DNA of 64,000 nucleotides, from assembly GCA_944474755.1 (NCBI GenBank), contig OX104112.1, forward strand, positions 83,031,756 to 83,095,755, given 5' to 3'. Position 1 is the stretch's first letter. Each line of letters starts with the position of its first letter. Of this stretch, positions 12,401 to 27,400 are shown in pieces. The stretch is from Limnoperna fortunei. Lineage: Eukaryota; Mollusca; Bivalvia; Mytilida; Modiolidae. The position numbers were made by a program, and so were the translations under genes. The notes beneath the pieces were generated by a model. It saw only the letters and a list, made by a program, of their open reading frames with translations. It was not told where the DNA came from and did no database searches.

Positions 12401-15400
12401 AGCTTTTCTCAGAAATCGTACATGAGAACAATTTGAAATTTGGCAGGATGGTTCAGTATCACAAGTTTTATGTCCTAAGGGACTTTCAGATCTATCGGAC
12501 AACTTCTTCCTGTTTAGGACTTCATTTAGCGGGGGCATCTGTGTCCCATGGACACATTCTTCGATTTTTTTCTTTAATTTTCGGTTGTTTCCCAATTTCA
12601 TCATTTTTTTACTTTAATTTTCTTTGTAAAATATTAAAATTCCATTATCATAAACCCTCCTTTTTTATTATTTAGATGGTTGCTGAAATACCCAGAAATG
12701 AAAGTAAGATCAAACTATAAACAATATCAGGTAGCTGTTGAAAGATGGTTTGGAGCTCTCATTCCAAAAGTAATAGATTACCAGGTGAGTTGTGCACATC
12801 AATATTTATCAACATTGTTTTTTTAATTTATCTAGAGCGCCTTACCCATTTTCACTGATTGACAAAGATATAAAAGTATTGTGCATATTAGTCAAGTTTG
12901 CCACCACCAATTTGTGAACCTTTTACACAGCCATGCAATTATTGATGGGCAAGAATTTTAATGGGATGTATATAGGCCAAATTTTACTGCCGATATAATC
13001 TGAAGTTAGTTTTGTGATTTGTCGGAATAACGGCATAACTCAGTCCTATTGCTTGTAATGTAGCCAAAAAATTCTAACTTCGGTCTATTTATATAAAGTT
13101 CAAACATAATATTCATCTTCTTTACGTTATTAAAGATTTAGACATTGCAAATTAACGGGAAACAATCTTTATTGAAGAAATTTCTTTTTTTGATCTTTGA
13201 AGATGTGGAAAATGCTATGTTGATCATTTATCCATATATAGATAATGTGACATAATTTTATTATAAACATGCTAATTTGCATACTATAACAACCATTCCG
13301 TAGTAAGAATCCAATAATTTTCAGATGTATTACATAAGATGCAACATGTCATTCAGTTTTGGGTTTCTCAATGTTTTTCATGTGAACATAATTGGAAAGA
13401 GACACAAATGTCAATTAATGCACAACCCACAGCTGGTAATTAAATGGCAATAACTATCATCAAGTATCAATAATGACCAATTTTAAACACGAAACCATTA
13501 AAAAAAATGGTGACAATCTCAATCGATATCAAGATCGTCCATGTCTGATTGTATATGCAACTTCTTTTTGACATCAAAATGCCGGGAGTATTCACTCCCG
13601 CTCTGCAACATTACGAGTAATGAGACTAATTTGTATCCTCGCCAAAAAAAAGTGAGGGTACATTTATTCGTTCTAGGATGTGTAATGAAGTTAAAGACCA
13701 ATATTAATCATTTATTTTGCCTATAACCTCTATTAAAGAAAGTAATTGTGTAAAACATGTTGATGAGAAAGGGTAGTGAAAACATTAAAATACCATAAAC
13801 ATCAACAAAAAGTAACTAATTTATTGTATTCCTGCTGTTATAAGGGTGATGTGTTCAGTTTTGAAATTTATGCTGTTTTTTAAGCAGTTCTAGTTTTAAG
13901 AATGGCTTGTATGAGTTATTTACAGAAGAACATTGTCATTTATACCCTTTTCATACAAAATGCACAATAAGATATATAATAATAAGCCATGCAAATCAAA
14001 TCAGAAATAATCCTATAATCACCTCCACAAGACTTAAAATACATTTAACTCACTGATACTTGTAGATTTTGTTAGTACAGTAACAGAGATTCTCCAGGAC
14101 TGAAATATTTAAACAAACATTGTATTTAGTAAACATTTCACATTTCATCACAGTTAAAAATAGTTACACAGATCAGTGTCTATGGATATTCTGGACCTAA
14201 TTGTGGACCAGCCTCCTTGGAATCTATAAAGTCATACATACAGTACAGTCAACGGAATGCTGTGATTTTCCATAGCCCACGCGTGGTCATCACGCAAAAT
14301 CCTCTCAAATTATGCCCACGAATCAATAATTTTTTACCCACGCAAATTTGCGTGGAAAAATATTGAGTTTTTCAACTTTCCACGGGATTCGTGGATGCCG
14401 CGCAAAAACGCGCAAAATTTTGAGTGGGCGTGATTATACATGTTATCGGTATACATGAACGCTATTCAGTAAGAATTTGAATCTAAGACATTGTTTATAC
14501 AAGTAAATTTATGTTACATTTTCTTCTTTTGTGCAAATAATATATTAAGGATGGTTTTCGTTGACGTAAATTTTCATGTCATGATTATGCCGGCAGATAA
14601 ATTTATTCAATTAAAACAAATACTGAAAAGCATCGCCTGCAGTGCCGTTTTTGCCGAAAGAATTAACTGAAATGGAAGTTATATACATCTATTAACGTGT
14701 TTTCAAAACAAAATCAGTTATTTTTGTTTAATTTTCAATACCCGTATCATAAAAGAAACACATATTTTTCAATAAGTGTTTAAGTGTGTAGAGAAAAAGA
14801 ACGTTTGGGATTTATTAACCCTTAAACGGAAGAAAATCCTGCGTTTATTTATACTTGCGTATGTTGCTCAATCATATGAGCCGCTTTGAAGAGCTATCAC
14901 GTTGTTGTCAGTTAGAAAAAATGAACCTTGTCTTATGATACGCATTTTATAATGATGAAGCATACACGGTTTTATTGTTTCTAGTTTTGGAACATTCATA
15001 AACTTTCACGATATCAATTAAACTGTTATGTTTGGTTCGTCGTATTATGTGTGACAATATCTCCAAGAAAAGTAATGTCATTTTGCAAATAAATCGACAT
15101 TTATTACCGAAAAAATCATTCACTTATAAAAAATTCAACGTGCATAGATTTGTATATCACTTCACGATTAAAGGAAATATTTCGAATTTATGTCTCGAAT
15201 TTTGAAAAACAAAAATAATTATGGATATAATAAAAAAAATATACAACCCACGAATGGGACAGTAAATAATCAAATACAACTGTCGTACGGTTTTAATACG
15301 GTTTTCTACCGATCGTTGCTACCTCGGAATGAAGTTTTGCAATTCTGTCATTATGGATCGGAAAATCTTATTTATATCTTTATTATTATAAATAGTAATT

Positions 15401-18400
15401 ATAGTAAAAATAATTTTTAATACAAATGAGGATTCGTACATTTATTTTAAACGTGTGTATTCATTTCTTGACTGACACACCTTTTGTAATAACATAAACT
15501 GCACGTGCCAATTCTCAGGGCGGGAAACACATAATGCGGTAAGCAGAAGTTGTCTTCGAACATCGTACTTAAATTTTCTCTATGAATTTTCACGAAATAT
15601 ACAGAAACTGTGGATGATTACAATATATTTAATTGAATGATTCCTTATATTATTTCGGGATGGAGTATTGTTTATTTAGCAAATTCTTTGTACAGGTAAA
15701 TTCACTGCATTCGGAATTGATTAAGTCAACACGTGGTTAGGTGTACGGTCCCAATTACTATGAAAGATCATTGAAGTTGAAAATTTCGCATCGACAGTAC
15801 ATTGTAAAAATATTCTGTGAATGCTCCTCGTTTTTAATACCGCAGTTTCTTGTATATTTCAGCCAAATTCTATTGAGCATTTGTGTAATGGAAGGCAACG
15901 TCTGCTTTCGCAGCAGGTGTATTTCCTCCTAATAAAGGAAAATACAATTATGTACATTCTAAAATTATTATAACGATAGCTGGGTGATCAACATAGACCG
16001 AATTCTTCTACATCTTTGGTGAAAATATGTCACAATTCCCGTTTTCAAATACTATTTTGACGGGTTTTTTGTTTTGCGTTCCTCCGCCCCCCCCCCCCCC
16101 CCGGCCAAAAAAAATAAAATAAATAAAAATAAACAAAAAACGCACATTCAAATAGTTAATGAAAACGTAAATTGTTAAATATTTGCACCAAAGAGGCAGA
16201 AGAAATCTATGGTGAACAATGTTCATCATGGGCGGAGATGGAAACAAATATGATCCGAAAATTATAAATAGTGTTGAATACGTAGGTTTAACTGTATCTC
16301 ATAGCTACATATGTAGCATATCAACACAAATATCAAGTACATTTAACACAGGTGCACGTAAGTAAATAAATGCAAAACATTTATGTACGATGACTCGGGC
16401 AGTGTTGGAAGTAGATTTTTTAATTGAAACCTGCGTATTATGCAAAATGGCCATTCAACAAAGTTGTCTCCTGCCGTAAGGTGTTGAATGCTGGAGAGTA
16501 GTACATAAGAGTGGGATTGCAAACCAGCAAACCTTGAATGATTATAAATCTTTAATAAATCACACTAAGCGTACTTAGTTATAGTTATAAAGTGCAACTC
16601 AATTGGAAGGATTTCCGTTAATATTTAAATGTAATTTTACGAACTTGTCTAAAATGATGAAGACAAGCACACAAGATATAACATTTGGTTGGGATATTTG
16701 AAATATTTCTTGCAATTGAGCTTTATTATCGATATATATATATATTTTTAAATTACGATCGTTCGGAAAAGCAATATTTGAAACTTAACAATCGCCGTTT
16801 GTAGGTATATAAGTTTTTGGTAGTTTGTTTCATACAAAGTATCTAAAATTTTTCGTTTTTAATTATTACTTAAAGTAAATTTACTTAAAGTAAGTAGCAT
16901 TTATGGAGCCTTGAAAATTAACATACCGTATATTTAAAAAAATTTACGGACACGATGTTTATTTTACCAACATACTTGAATAGCTAAAGGAAGAACGATA
17001 GATTTAAGAAAGAAAGAATATATAGATATTTTTATTATAATATATGACAATTAACAATTCTGTTGTACCTGGAAAAGAAATATACACATTGTATATAACG
17101 TAAATACGATTGAACAACTACGTTTGAAGGTTAAGTAAAAACATCATCCATGTTACACAGCGAATTTTTATATAGATTAATTTGCGTGGTCATTGCATCA
17201 TCCACGAATTTTGCGTGGACATATTATTCGTGGTATTATCGTGGGCAGAATCCAGTTTGCGTGATTCCACGCAAATGCATCAAACCTACAAATGACCACG
17301 CATTTTCCACTCATTTGCAAATGCAGGGAAAATCACAGCATCACGTTGACGGTACTGTATGTTACTGTTTGTTCTGCAGTCTTTTCTTGAGCAGTGGAAA
17401 TGTTTTGTATTGATAAAATTACTGACAGAATTGTCTGTCATTTTCTTCTGTAAATGGCTGGTTTCTGGTACAGACAACCCAGTGCAAATGATTTCATGTG
17501 CACTCATCTGTACTTGTTGTGTCATCCAATCAAAACCTCTGAAACAAGAATGTTGTTATGGTAGCAATACAAAGTTTATCATAGGTGTCAGTGGAAAGCC
17601 TATATAATTCTTCTACTTTGGTACATTATTTTGTGACATAAGACTTTTATTGACCACTTCCTAATTTTTTACAAACAAAGGGCATTCTATTACAGTATTC
17701 CAGAGGAGGACCAATTATTGCTGTACAGGTAGAAAATGAATTTGGCAGTTACAGCTCAGAACATCAGCACCTTTTATTCATCAAAAAGGTATTTCATATA
17801 GTATAAGAACAAATCTATCTTCCACTTAAATTTATTATTTTGAGACAATTGGCTTTAAAATGTCTCTTAATTGTTGTATATAATCATTTGCTTCCAATTT
17901 GCAATGTGTTTTTATGTAATGAATATAAGTATTGTTTGTCTGTACCACTGGTTTAAAAGAATAAAGAAATCTTGAATCTTGATAAACTGAGTTTATCAAG
18001 ATACCAAGATACCAATACTAGTCATAAGAGACTTATAGAAGATTATTTACGTTTTTTGAAAGAAGGTGCATTTTCTTGCCCTATCTCATCAAAGGAACCC
18101 AGCCCTATTATGAGATTACTTGAAAATGCATAAAATTTAAAAAAAACCTAAATAATCTCTTTATCGCTGTTTTGTAGCATTGTGATGTCATGACGTCATG
18201 TTATTTACCTAACCCCATCTTGACAGCAAGGGGAGATGGGCTCATCTCAAATTAGTAGAGATGGGATAATATCACACATAAAAGAAAATATTGCAAAATA
18301 GTGATAATGAGTTTTATCACATCAAATTCTTAGTCCTTATGTTTGCCTTATGCAGAGTTTGCTATAAGTCTTTTCATTTTGTGTCTTGCAGTATATTTTC

Positions 18401-21400
18401 AGCTGTGCTGGATTTTATATTACTACAGTACATTGTTTTTTTAAACGTTTGGAGATATGTAATGTTATTAAGCTGAACTGCAAAGAAGTACTTATATGCA
18501 GATCTAGAGGGATTTGTATTTCAGGACAAGGGGTTGAAATGTTGATTGTTTAAATTTTATTACATAGTATCAAGTTAATTTCATTCTGTAAATAATTGGA
18601 TCTATAACTGTGAGATTTTTACAGATTTTAGAAAAACATGGTGTTAAAGAGATGTTAATAGTCTCAGATGGAGTTACTTCTAGCAATCAGCTTGGAACAA
18701 ATGTTGCTCCATTTTACCATCGTAAGTTACCGAATGTAATATTATGTTTCTTGTTATGGAGTGGTAACGGTGTGTTTCTGCTATTCAAACATGTTGACAT
18801 GTCAACATGTTTAACTGAAATCTTTGATCGTATCCAGTAACAACTTGACCTTGCTTCTAGTAACCATGGCCACTGTATTGACCTTGAACATGAAAACTCT
18901 TGTACACATAATTATATATAGGAATGTGCTTATTTTCAGACTTTAGAAAAATATGGTATAGTTGAATTGTTTTTAACATCTGATAATGGAGGGAATGCAC
19001 CTGTATTTTATAACAGTAAGTTGGGGAGTCATATATTCTAGCATGAAGTTATTCTAATTATATATCCTAGCATGATGTTAATTATAATTTTGTCATTTAC
19101 TTATTATAAAAAAGGAATATTTTTAAATCTCTGATAAAAAATAATAAAAGGGCCAAAATTTGATATTTTTACTCATTGGCAAAGCGGGCCGATTTCAAAA
19201 TATTAATAACTGCTTTCAAATTTGTATACACACTTTTCAGTACATGTTATCATATACACAATGTACTCTACTTTGGATTATATTGAGTCATTAAAAATCT
19301 TAAAGACAAGAAAAACTTTTGAGTGTTCTAAAAATGTTATCTATGTTACTCAAAACAAATTGTTGCACAGGAATAGTGAAGTTATTCTGGTACCTAAACT
19401 GGATAAGATTTTGATATATCCAAGCTTTTGTTTTATTTTTCCCCTGTTGAAGCATATGATAAAAAAACAATAACATAATATTTTGTATATATCATGAATT
19501 ATAAGCCAATGTATATGTTTTCGTTTCAATCGGTAAGCTGTGATGGCTGCCACCTCAGGACATAATGTATAAACATAGGGAAAATGTCCAAAAGTTGGCT
19601 TCCTATCCAAAAAAAAGATGTGAAACAGTTGAAACCAAACAGCAATATTCATGGGATTTTTTATCTACAAAGTTAATGTTGTGTTTGCCAAGTGGAAATG
19701 AAAAAAACCACCTACATCATAAGACTGTTTTACAGATATAAATCTTGTGAGCAATACAATCTCTTGAGACTTTTGTTATGACTTGTTATTTGGGAGTTAT
19801 TTGTGATATGATGGTCACACAGCAAATGACAAATTGATTGGGGAAAATACATTATGGTTTTCTTCATTCGGGAAGTAAAATTCTGACTAAAATGATTTCC
19901 TTATTTATTTACTTGAACATCTGCATTTGCATGAGCATTCAATATAGCATCAATCATTGAATTGATGCCATGAAATAATTTCCAATTATAACAAAGTAAT
20001 ACCAGTATTACATTAGAATATATATGTGTATGTATATCCTTGCATGATATGTTTTCTGTAACATTTTTAGAAACCATTTATATTCAGGATTTACTTGTAC
20101 CTGTAAAAATTTCAATTATCCACATACTTATGTTATTAATTTACATTTGTTAAAGAGGAAATTTAGTTTTTAATTTGTTTAAAATGTTTGTATTTAGGAG
20201 ACATCTGTATTCTTTTTGGAGCTTGGTCAGATCAATCACTGATTTGCTGGTTTTTGTTATATATGTGACCATGACATCACAAGTCGATGCTTAGAAATCT
20301 GTCTCAGCTTACTAACATGACACAATTATTTATAAATAACATCTGTTGGTGTGGGGTAAACATTTTAAGTTGATGCAATGAAAATATTTCACATTTGTCC
20401 AATCAGAACTAACGTTACATCCTGTTTGACCCCATTCAGAACAGCAAAAACCCTACTTTTCCCCAATTATATAAGGAAAATTTCCCAATTTAGAAGGTTA
20501 TGTTATCCTGGTTAAAAAACAAACTATTTTTATATCAAGAAAAAATAGAAATTTTACAAAGATGTAAAACACAGACTACACAATTTGATTGATTACTGTT
20601 CCCAGTATCTATTTTAATCCTATAGGTTACATTAGACCTTGCATGTACTAATGTGTGTATTACTGTTGTAAAGTTTCGGAATTGTGTACAACACATTTGC
20701 AAATTTTATAATCTAAATGATGTCTGTTACCAGTATTTTGGGCTGGTTTTAAGTTTAAATAGTGTTGTCTAGAAAAAAGATTAAGTGAGATGAATACATT
20801 TTGGAATGCAGTAACATTCAAAATGGCATTGCACATTTCCTTTAATTTATAAATATAAATTGAAATCTAGTAAAATAAAAGTCAAGTACTGTTATGTGTG
20901 ATTTATTATTAAAGAATTTCATATTACAATTTTGCTTGGTAATTACAATTTTACAATTCACTGCAATGATAACTTTGACTTGAATATACAATGTTTTAAA
21001 ATTTAATTACATAAAATATGTTTGTATATGATTATTATGCAGATGCATTACCAACTGCCAATTTTCAAGATTTTAATCAAGGAAAGATGATTTTAGAACA
21101 CATCAAATCATTATCAGAAGATTTTCCATTGGCTGTAATGGAATTTTGGAGTGGATGGTTTGATCACTGGGGGGAGGAACATAATTCACGTTCTCCAAGT
21201 GGTAATGTATATCATACAAGTTTCTTTAGCTATACAGTTGGGTTTTTTGGGTCCCTTGATTTGACTGGTTACCGTAGTTTATTTCAGTTTATTCTGTAAC
21301 TTCCAACCGAGTTCATGCCCTGCTGTGTACAATGAATTCTCCTGGTACTTTTTACTTAACCATTTATATACTCAGTTTCCTCCACCATTTAAACCGGTTT

Positions 21401-24400
21401 CTGAAAAATAGCTGGAAAATCGCCAAAAATTACTCAGTAAAGTAAAACAATCTTTTAACATTGTAGGAATTGTGAACTTGTTTTTGAAGTTTCTTCCTGA
21501 ATGGTAACAACATGGCAGAAATAATTTTCTTTGATACAGGAAATCCATTCAGATGCACACAAGAAGTAGTTCTGAAATAAAGTTGGTTGTCAGTATTTTG
21601 ATTGTGAATGTCCAAATATATAGTGAGCATAATTTAACATAAGAGATGCCATGATTTTTTTATAAACTGTTGTCATACCAGTCTTTTCATAACTTTGATG
21701 GTAATGAACAACATGTGTTTATTAAGTTTCAGAAACTATAATTATAATAAATTCTTATTTTGTATTTTTAGTGATTTTAAACAATTTGGAAGAGATACTG
21801 AAAATAGGAGCATCTGTTAGCATTTATATGTTTCATGGAGGGACTAACTTTGGATTTATGGCTGGTGCTAATTTGGACCCAAATTACAAGCCTGATGTTA
21901 CTAGTTATGGTAAGATATTGTTTTTTATTTGACATGCCACTCTGTATTTAAGGGTGATAGGAAACAAAATTGAGGCCTCTGTGGCTAAGTGGTTGAGGTA
22001 CTTAGTCATCTACTATTAGTAACATAGTCAGTCAACACTGAGGTTGCAAGTTCGAGTCTCACTGCCTGAAGGGTGAACTCAACTCCAATTTTAATTGTCA
22101 AGAATTGCCAGTTTTCCTACCAAAGGTTGGGAGTTTCCTCCAGGTACTTTCGCTTCCTCGCCAAATAAAAGATGGACACCATGATAAAGCTGACAAAATT
22201 CTTAATGATGTCAAACCACATATGTCAAACACCATTCAAACCAAGAAGCAGAAACAAAAATTTACAAATCCTTTAATCTGTCATAGGTTTTACCAGGAAC
22301 CTGCCTGTAAGTTGTATAACTTTTTGTAGCCCCAGAATGTTAAAGGTAATTTTGTGGTGTAATGAGGACATTATTCTGAAAATAATTTAACATCACATCA
22401 CCATAATCATCTGAGTATAATACTTTGCTTATAAGATCATATGATAATTTTGGGTGAGTATTATACACATGACAGCAAATAGAATAAAGTTAACTTCAAT
22501 CACTTTGCAATGTGTGTGTTCAATGTAAAACTCGCTACAGTAATTAATAATATTTTATATTTTTATATTGCATTGAGAATATTTTCTGTTACTAAATAAT
22601 TTCCCTGCATTTAGTATTTGAAAGGTGTCATTGATATGCATTATCTGTATCAAATATGCCTATTATGAGAGACTGATTGTTGTGACAATCCCCTTTGTAG
22701 CTCACCTGACCCAAAGGGTCATGTGAGCTATTGCCATCACTTGGCGTCCCTCGTCGTCGTTAACTTTTCTTTAAAAATCTTCTTCTCCTAAACCACTAAA
22801 GGGATTGATTTGAAACTTTGCACACATCATCAGCAAAATGTCCTCTACCAAGTTTGCACAAATCATGGCCTCAGACCAACCAACATGGCAGCCATGGCTG
22901 AAAATACAGTTTTTGGCTTATAGTTCAAAAAGTATAACAGATACAGGAAAACAGAAGAGACCTTCCTTCTTCAGCTTCAAAAGTTCTACAAAACACTTCA
23001 TTGGGTCAAAGTTGTATGCCGACTCCTTGTAGGAGTTATTGCCCTTTAATTGTCGAAATTGATGATTTTTGCCATTTTTGCCTCAAAATCATGAAAATTA
23101 TTAGAACTAGAGAAAAAGTTAGCATTTCTTAATTGTTCTGCTCTATGAAAGCTACAAAAAAAGCATAGAGTCAAGATTTTCTGATGACCTGTTTAAGAGT
23201 TATTCTTCTTGGACTGTTTTTTTAATCGGTTTTAATTGATTTTTAAAAATCTTCTCCTCTGAAACCACTGAAAGTACTGCTTTGAATCTTTGTACACGTC
23301 ATCTGTCAAATGTCCTCAACCAAGTTTGCACAAACCATGGCTGCAGATTAACCAACATGGCCTCCATGGCTAAAAATAGAACGGAGGGGGTGGAGGGTCA
23401 AAATACAGTTTTTTGGCTTAATAGTTCAAAAAGTATAACAGATACAGGAAAACCGAAGAGACATGCCTTTATCGGCATCGAAAGCTCTACGAAACACTCA
23501 ATTGGGTCGAAGTTGTATAATGACTCTTTATAGGAGTTATTGCCCTTTAATTTTTGAAATTGATTATTTTTGACATTTTTGCCTCAAAATCTTGAAAATT
23601 ATTAGAACTAGAGAAAAAGTTAGCATTGCTTAATTGTTCTGCTCTATGAGGGCTGCAAAAATTTTTTAAAATCTTAAATTCATTAACCAATGCAAGGACT
23701 GCTTTGAAACATTGCAACATCATCTTTAGAATGTCCTCTACCAAAATTGTGCAAGTCATGACAGCTGACTACCTACATAGCTTTGTTGGCTAAAAAAAAA
23801 GAAAGGGGGGGAAGAGAGTTTTTGGCTGATAGTTAAAAAATTATAACAGGTACAGCAAATTTGAAGTTAACCTCCCTTCTCCCTCTAAGCATCGTAAGCT
23901 CCTCCTTATAGGAGTTATTTCCCTTAAAAGGTCAAAATTAATGACTTCTGCAGAAGTGTTGGGCAATTCCTTATAGGAAAGAAAAGCTGGATTCAGGTTC
24001 AGGTCAGCGATACAGGCTCCTGGGAGCCTCTAGTGTTTGAGTCGCTGAAGTTGTGTTGTCAGAACTTATCTAAGTAAGTGTTTATTTTTATCAACAATAC
24101 AATGATAACTTCTACATTCATATTGACATTTTTATGCTAATAATTTCTTTTTATGAACAAAATTTTTTGGATTTATTTGTAGATTATGGCGCACCTATTT
24201 CTGAAGCAGGGGACATAACTCCATTATATCATGGCATGAGAGACTTGATAACCAAGTATACAAAAGGTAATTGTATGTAATAAGTAGCCAATATATTGAG
24301 TTGATTTGAGGGTATATATTCCATGCTTTTTTGCCACTAATGAATTCAAAATTAGAAAATGTAAGTTTGGTTTGTTGTAGCAAAATTTAATTGAGCTCAC

Positions 24401-27400
24401 CACAGCAACCCATCGCTTACAATTTTCATACAACTGCATAATTTGTGTGATCTTATTACCATACAATTATGTCATTGTCCTTGGCTTTATTGACTGGCAG
24501 TAGACAGTTAAGTTAAATGTCTGTGTGCATTTTGGTCTGTTGAATGCCAGTATCCTCCCAGGTACAGAAGGTTGGGATTGATGAGGGTATCCTGAAACCT
24601 ACTATTAAACAAAGCTGTTGTTTGTAAAATCTGTTAAATATTAGGTATTTCTAAACAAATTAAGTTTAATATTTATTTTATAATGTTATTGAGGACATGC
24701 TTTTATAAGTATGCTATATGAATTTCAGTATCTTTTAGTTTTTTAGCTCACCTGACCCAAAGGGTCATGTGAGCTATTGTTATCACTTTGCGTCAGTCGG
24801 CGCCGTCGGCGTTGTTCGGCGTCAGCGGCGGCTTCTGTAAACTTTTTACATTTTAATCTTCTTCTCTGAAACCACTTGGCCAATTGAAACCAAACTTGGC
24901 CATAATGTTCATTGGATGGACCTTTACAAAGTTTGTGCTTTTTATTTTGATTGGTAAACCAATATGGCCGCCACCTCAAGACTTAGTTTAACATAGGACC
25001 CTATGGGAAAAAAGTTTAAAAGGGCTTCTTCTCTGAAACCGTTTAACCAATCAAAACAAAACTTACTAGCAATATTGTTTGGATGGTCCTCTATAAAGTT
25101 TGTGTTTTTGATGGGAATTGGAAATTTCAAATGGCCGCCACCGCAGGACTTAGTTTAACATAGAACCTTATGGGAAAAAGTTTTAAAAGGCTTCTTCTCT
25201 GAAACCTGTTAATCAATGGAAACAAAAACTTACTAGCAATATTGTTTAGATGGTCCTCTATAAAGTTTGTGTTTTTTATGGCAATTGGAAATTCAAAATG
25301 GCTGCCACCGCAGGACTTAATTTAACATAGGACCCTATGGGAAAAAGTTTGAAAGGCTTCTTTTCTGAAACCGGCCAACCAATGGAAACAAAACTTACTA
25401 GCAATATTGTTTGGATGGTCCTCTATAAAGTTAATGTTTTTTTATCCCAATCAGAAATTCAAAATGGCCGCCACCACAGGACTTGGTTTAACATTCAACC
25501 CTATGAGAAAAAAGTTTAAAAGGGCTTCTTCTCTGAAACCGTTTAACCAATCAAAACAAAACTTACTAGCAATATTGTTTGGATGGTCCTCTATAAAGTT
25601 TATGTTTTTTATGGCAATTGGAAATTCAAAATGGCCGCTACCGCAGGACTTAGTTTAACATAGGACCCTATGGGAAAAAGTTTTTAAAGGCTTCTTCTCT
25701 GAAACCGGTTAATCAATTGAAACAAAAACTTACTAGCAATATTGTTTGGATGGTCCTTTATAAAGTTTATGTTTTTTATGGCAATTGGAAATTCAAAATG
25801 GCCACGACCACCGCAGGACTTAGTTTAACATTGGACCCTATGGGCAAATTAAAAAAATCTTCTCTATACAACCGGTTAACCAATGAAACAAAGCTTTCTA
25901 GTAATATTGTTTGGATGGTCCTAATTAAAGTTTATTGAAAATTACAGGACTAACTTTAACATCAGGGAAATGCCATCTTCATTTCCTATAAAATCAGGTG
26001 AGCGATACAGGCTCTTAAGAGCCTCTGGTTTAGTTAAAGGAGGCAAAATGAGATAAATCAGAAATTGTTCAGTCTGCATCCTATTTTGATATGAATTTTT
26101 TGGGTTGATGTTTGTTTGCAATAATAAAACGTGGTCAAATTTATAGTATTTCATTACATGACATGGCTGTTAGAAAGTAATTCAATCATTTCATTTTTCC
26201 GCTTATTTAAACCTGTCTAGAGCTGGAAGCCAATGGAAATGGGCCATGACTAACTGTGCAATTTTCATATTTACAGTTAATCCACCACCTGTCCCACCAA
26301 ACAGAGAAAAGGCTGCATATGGTTAGTGATATTTATCTATTTTTATTTTCATGGTTGACTGCCATTCTGTCACACCTGGAGAGCTTTCACCAATTATAAA
26401 TAGCTTCATTTCCTGTGTCTACATTTTTATACCCTGCTTGATGAGAGTCTGGTATATTTGGATCCCCATCCCTGTCCATCTGTCTGTTAGTCAGTCCATC
26501 AGGTGATCTGATTTTATAGGTGGGTAAGAAGATTAACAATGCTGGAGGAATTCTGTCAAAGGTCAAGGTTACAGTCAACAAAAAATTTTCACAAAAAAAG
26601 AACATTTAAGGACAATAAACCAAAATATTTGCATTTTATTACAATGAGACTAGGATCTAGTTTCCTATCAGGAAATTCTGTCATATTTCATGGTCACAGA
26701 TATTTTTTAAAAAGAGATGTTTCCAGATGATACCCCATGAAGTTTGCATCTGATTTCAATTAAACATAAAGGTATTGTTAAAATCGGACCCACACCACTA
26801 AATGGAATTTAACAAAGCTATCACAGAATCTTTGTCACATAGTGCCATTTTGCATCTGATGTTTAACATTTTGATCAGATAAATATTTGGAATGTTTTGC
26901 AAATTGCCTGAAGCGGGAGCAATGCTCACAATTTTTGTCTCGCGGCGGCAGCGTAAACACTTGGACATCATGCTTCAGATCTTTGCAAGTCTAAGCCCTA
27001 GGTCCATCAAATTAGGTCCAGTGGTAGCTTATGATGAGTACTTGCCAGTCAGTCAGGTCACCTGACCTTGACCTCAATTTCACGGTCCAGCGACTACGTT
27101 AAAGTTTTTGGGTTATGGCAGTTTTGCTGTAACCATGCATAGTAGGATGACAATATTTGGTATATAGGTTGCTGGTGAGTAGCACATGACTTTCTGGTAG
27201 GTGTCACCTGATCTTGACCTTAATTTCACGGTCCAGCAACTACGGTTCAAGTTTTTAGGTTACAGCAGTTTCGCTGTAACCACGCATGGTAGGGTGACAA
27301 TATTTGGTATACAGGTTGCTGATGAAGAGTACCTGACTGTCTGGCAGGTGTTACCTGACCTATGACGTCAATTTTATGGTCCAGCGACTATGTTAAAGTT

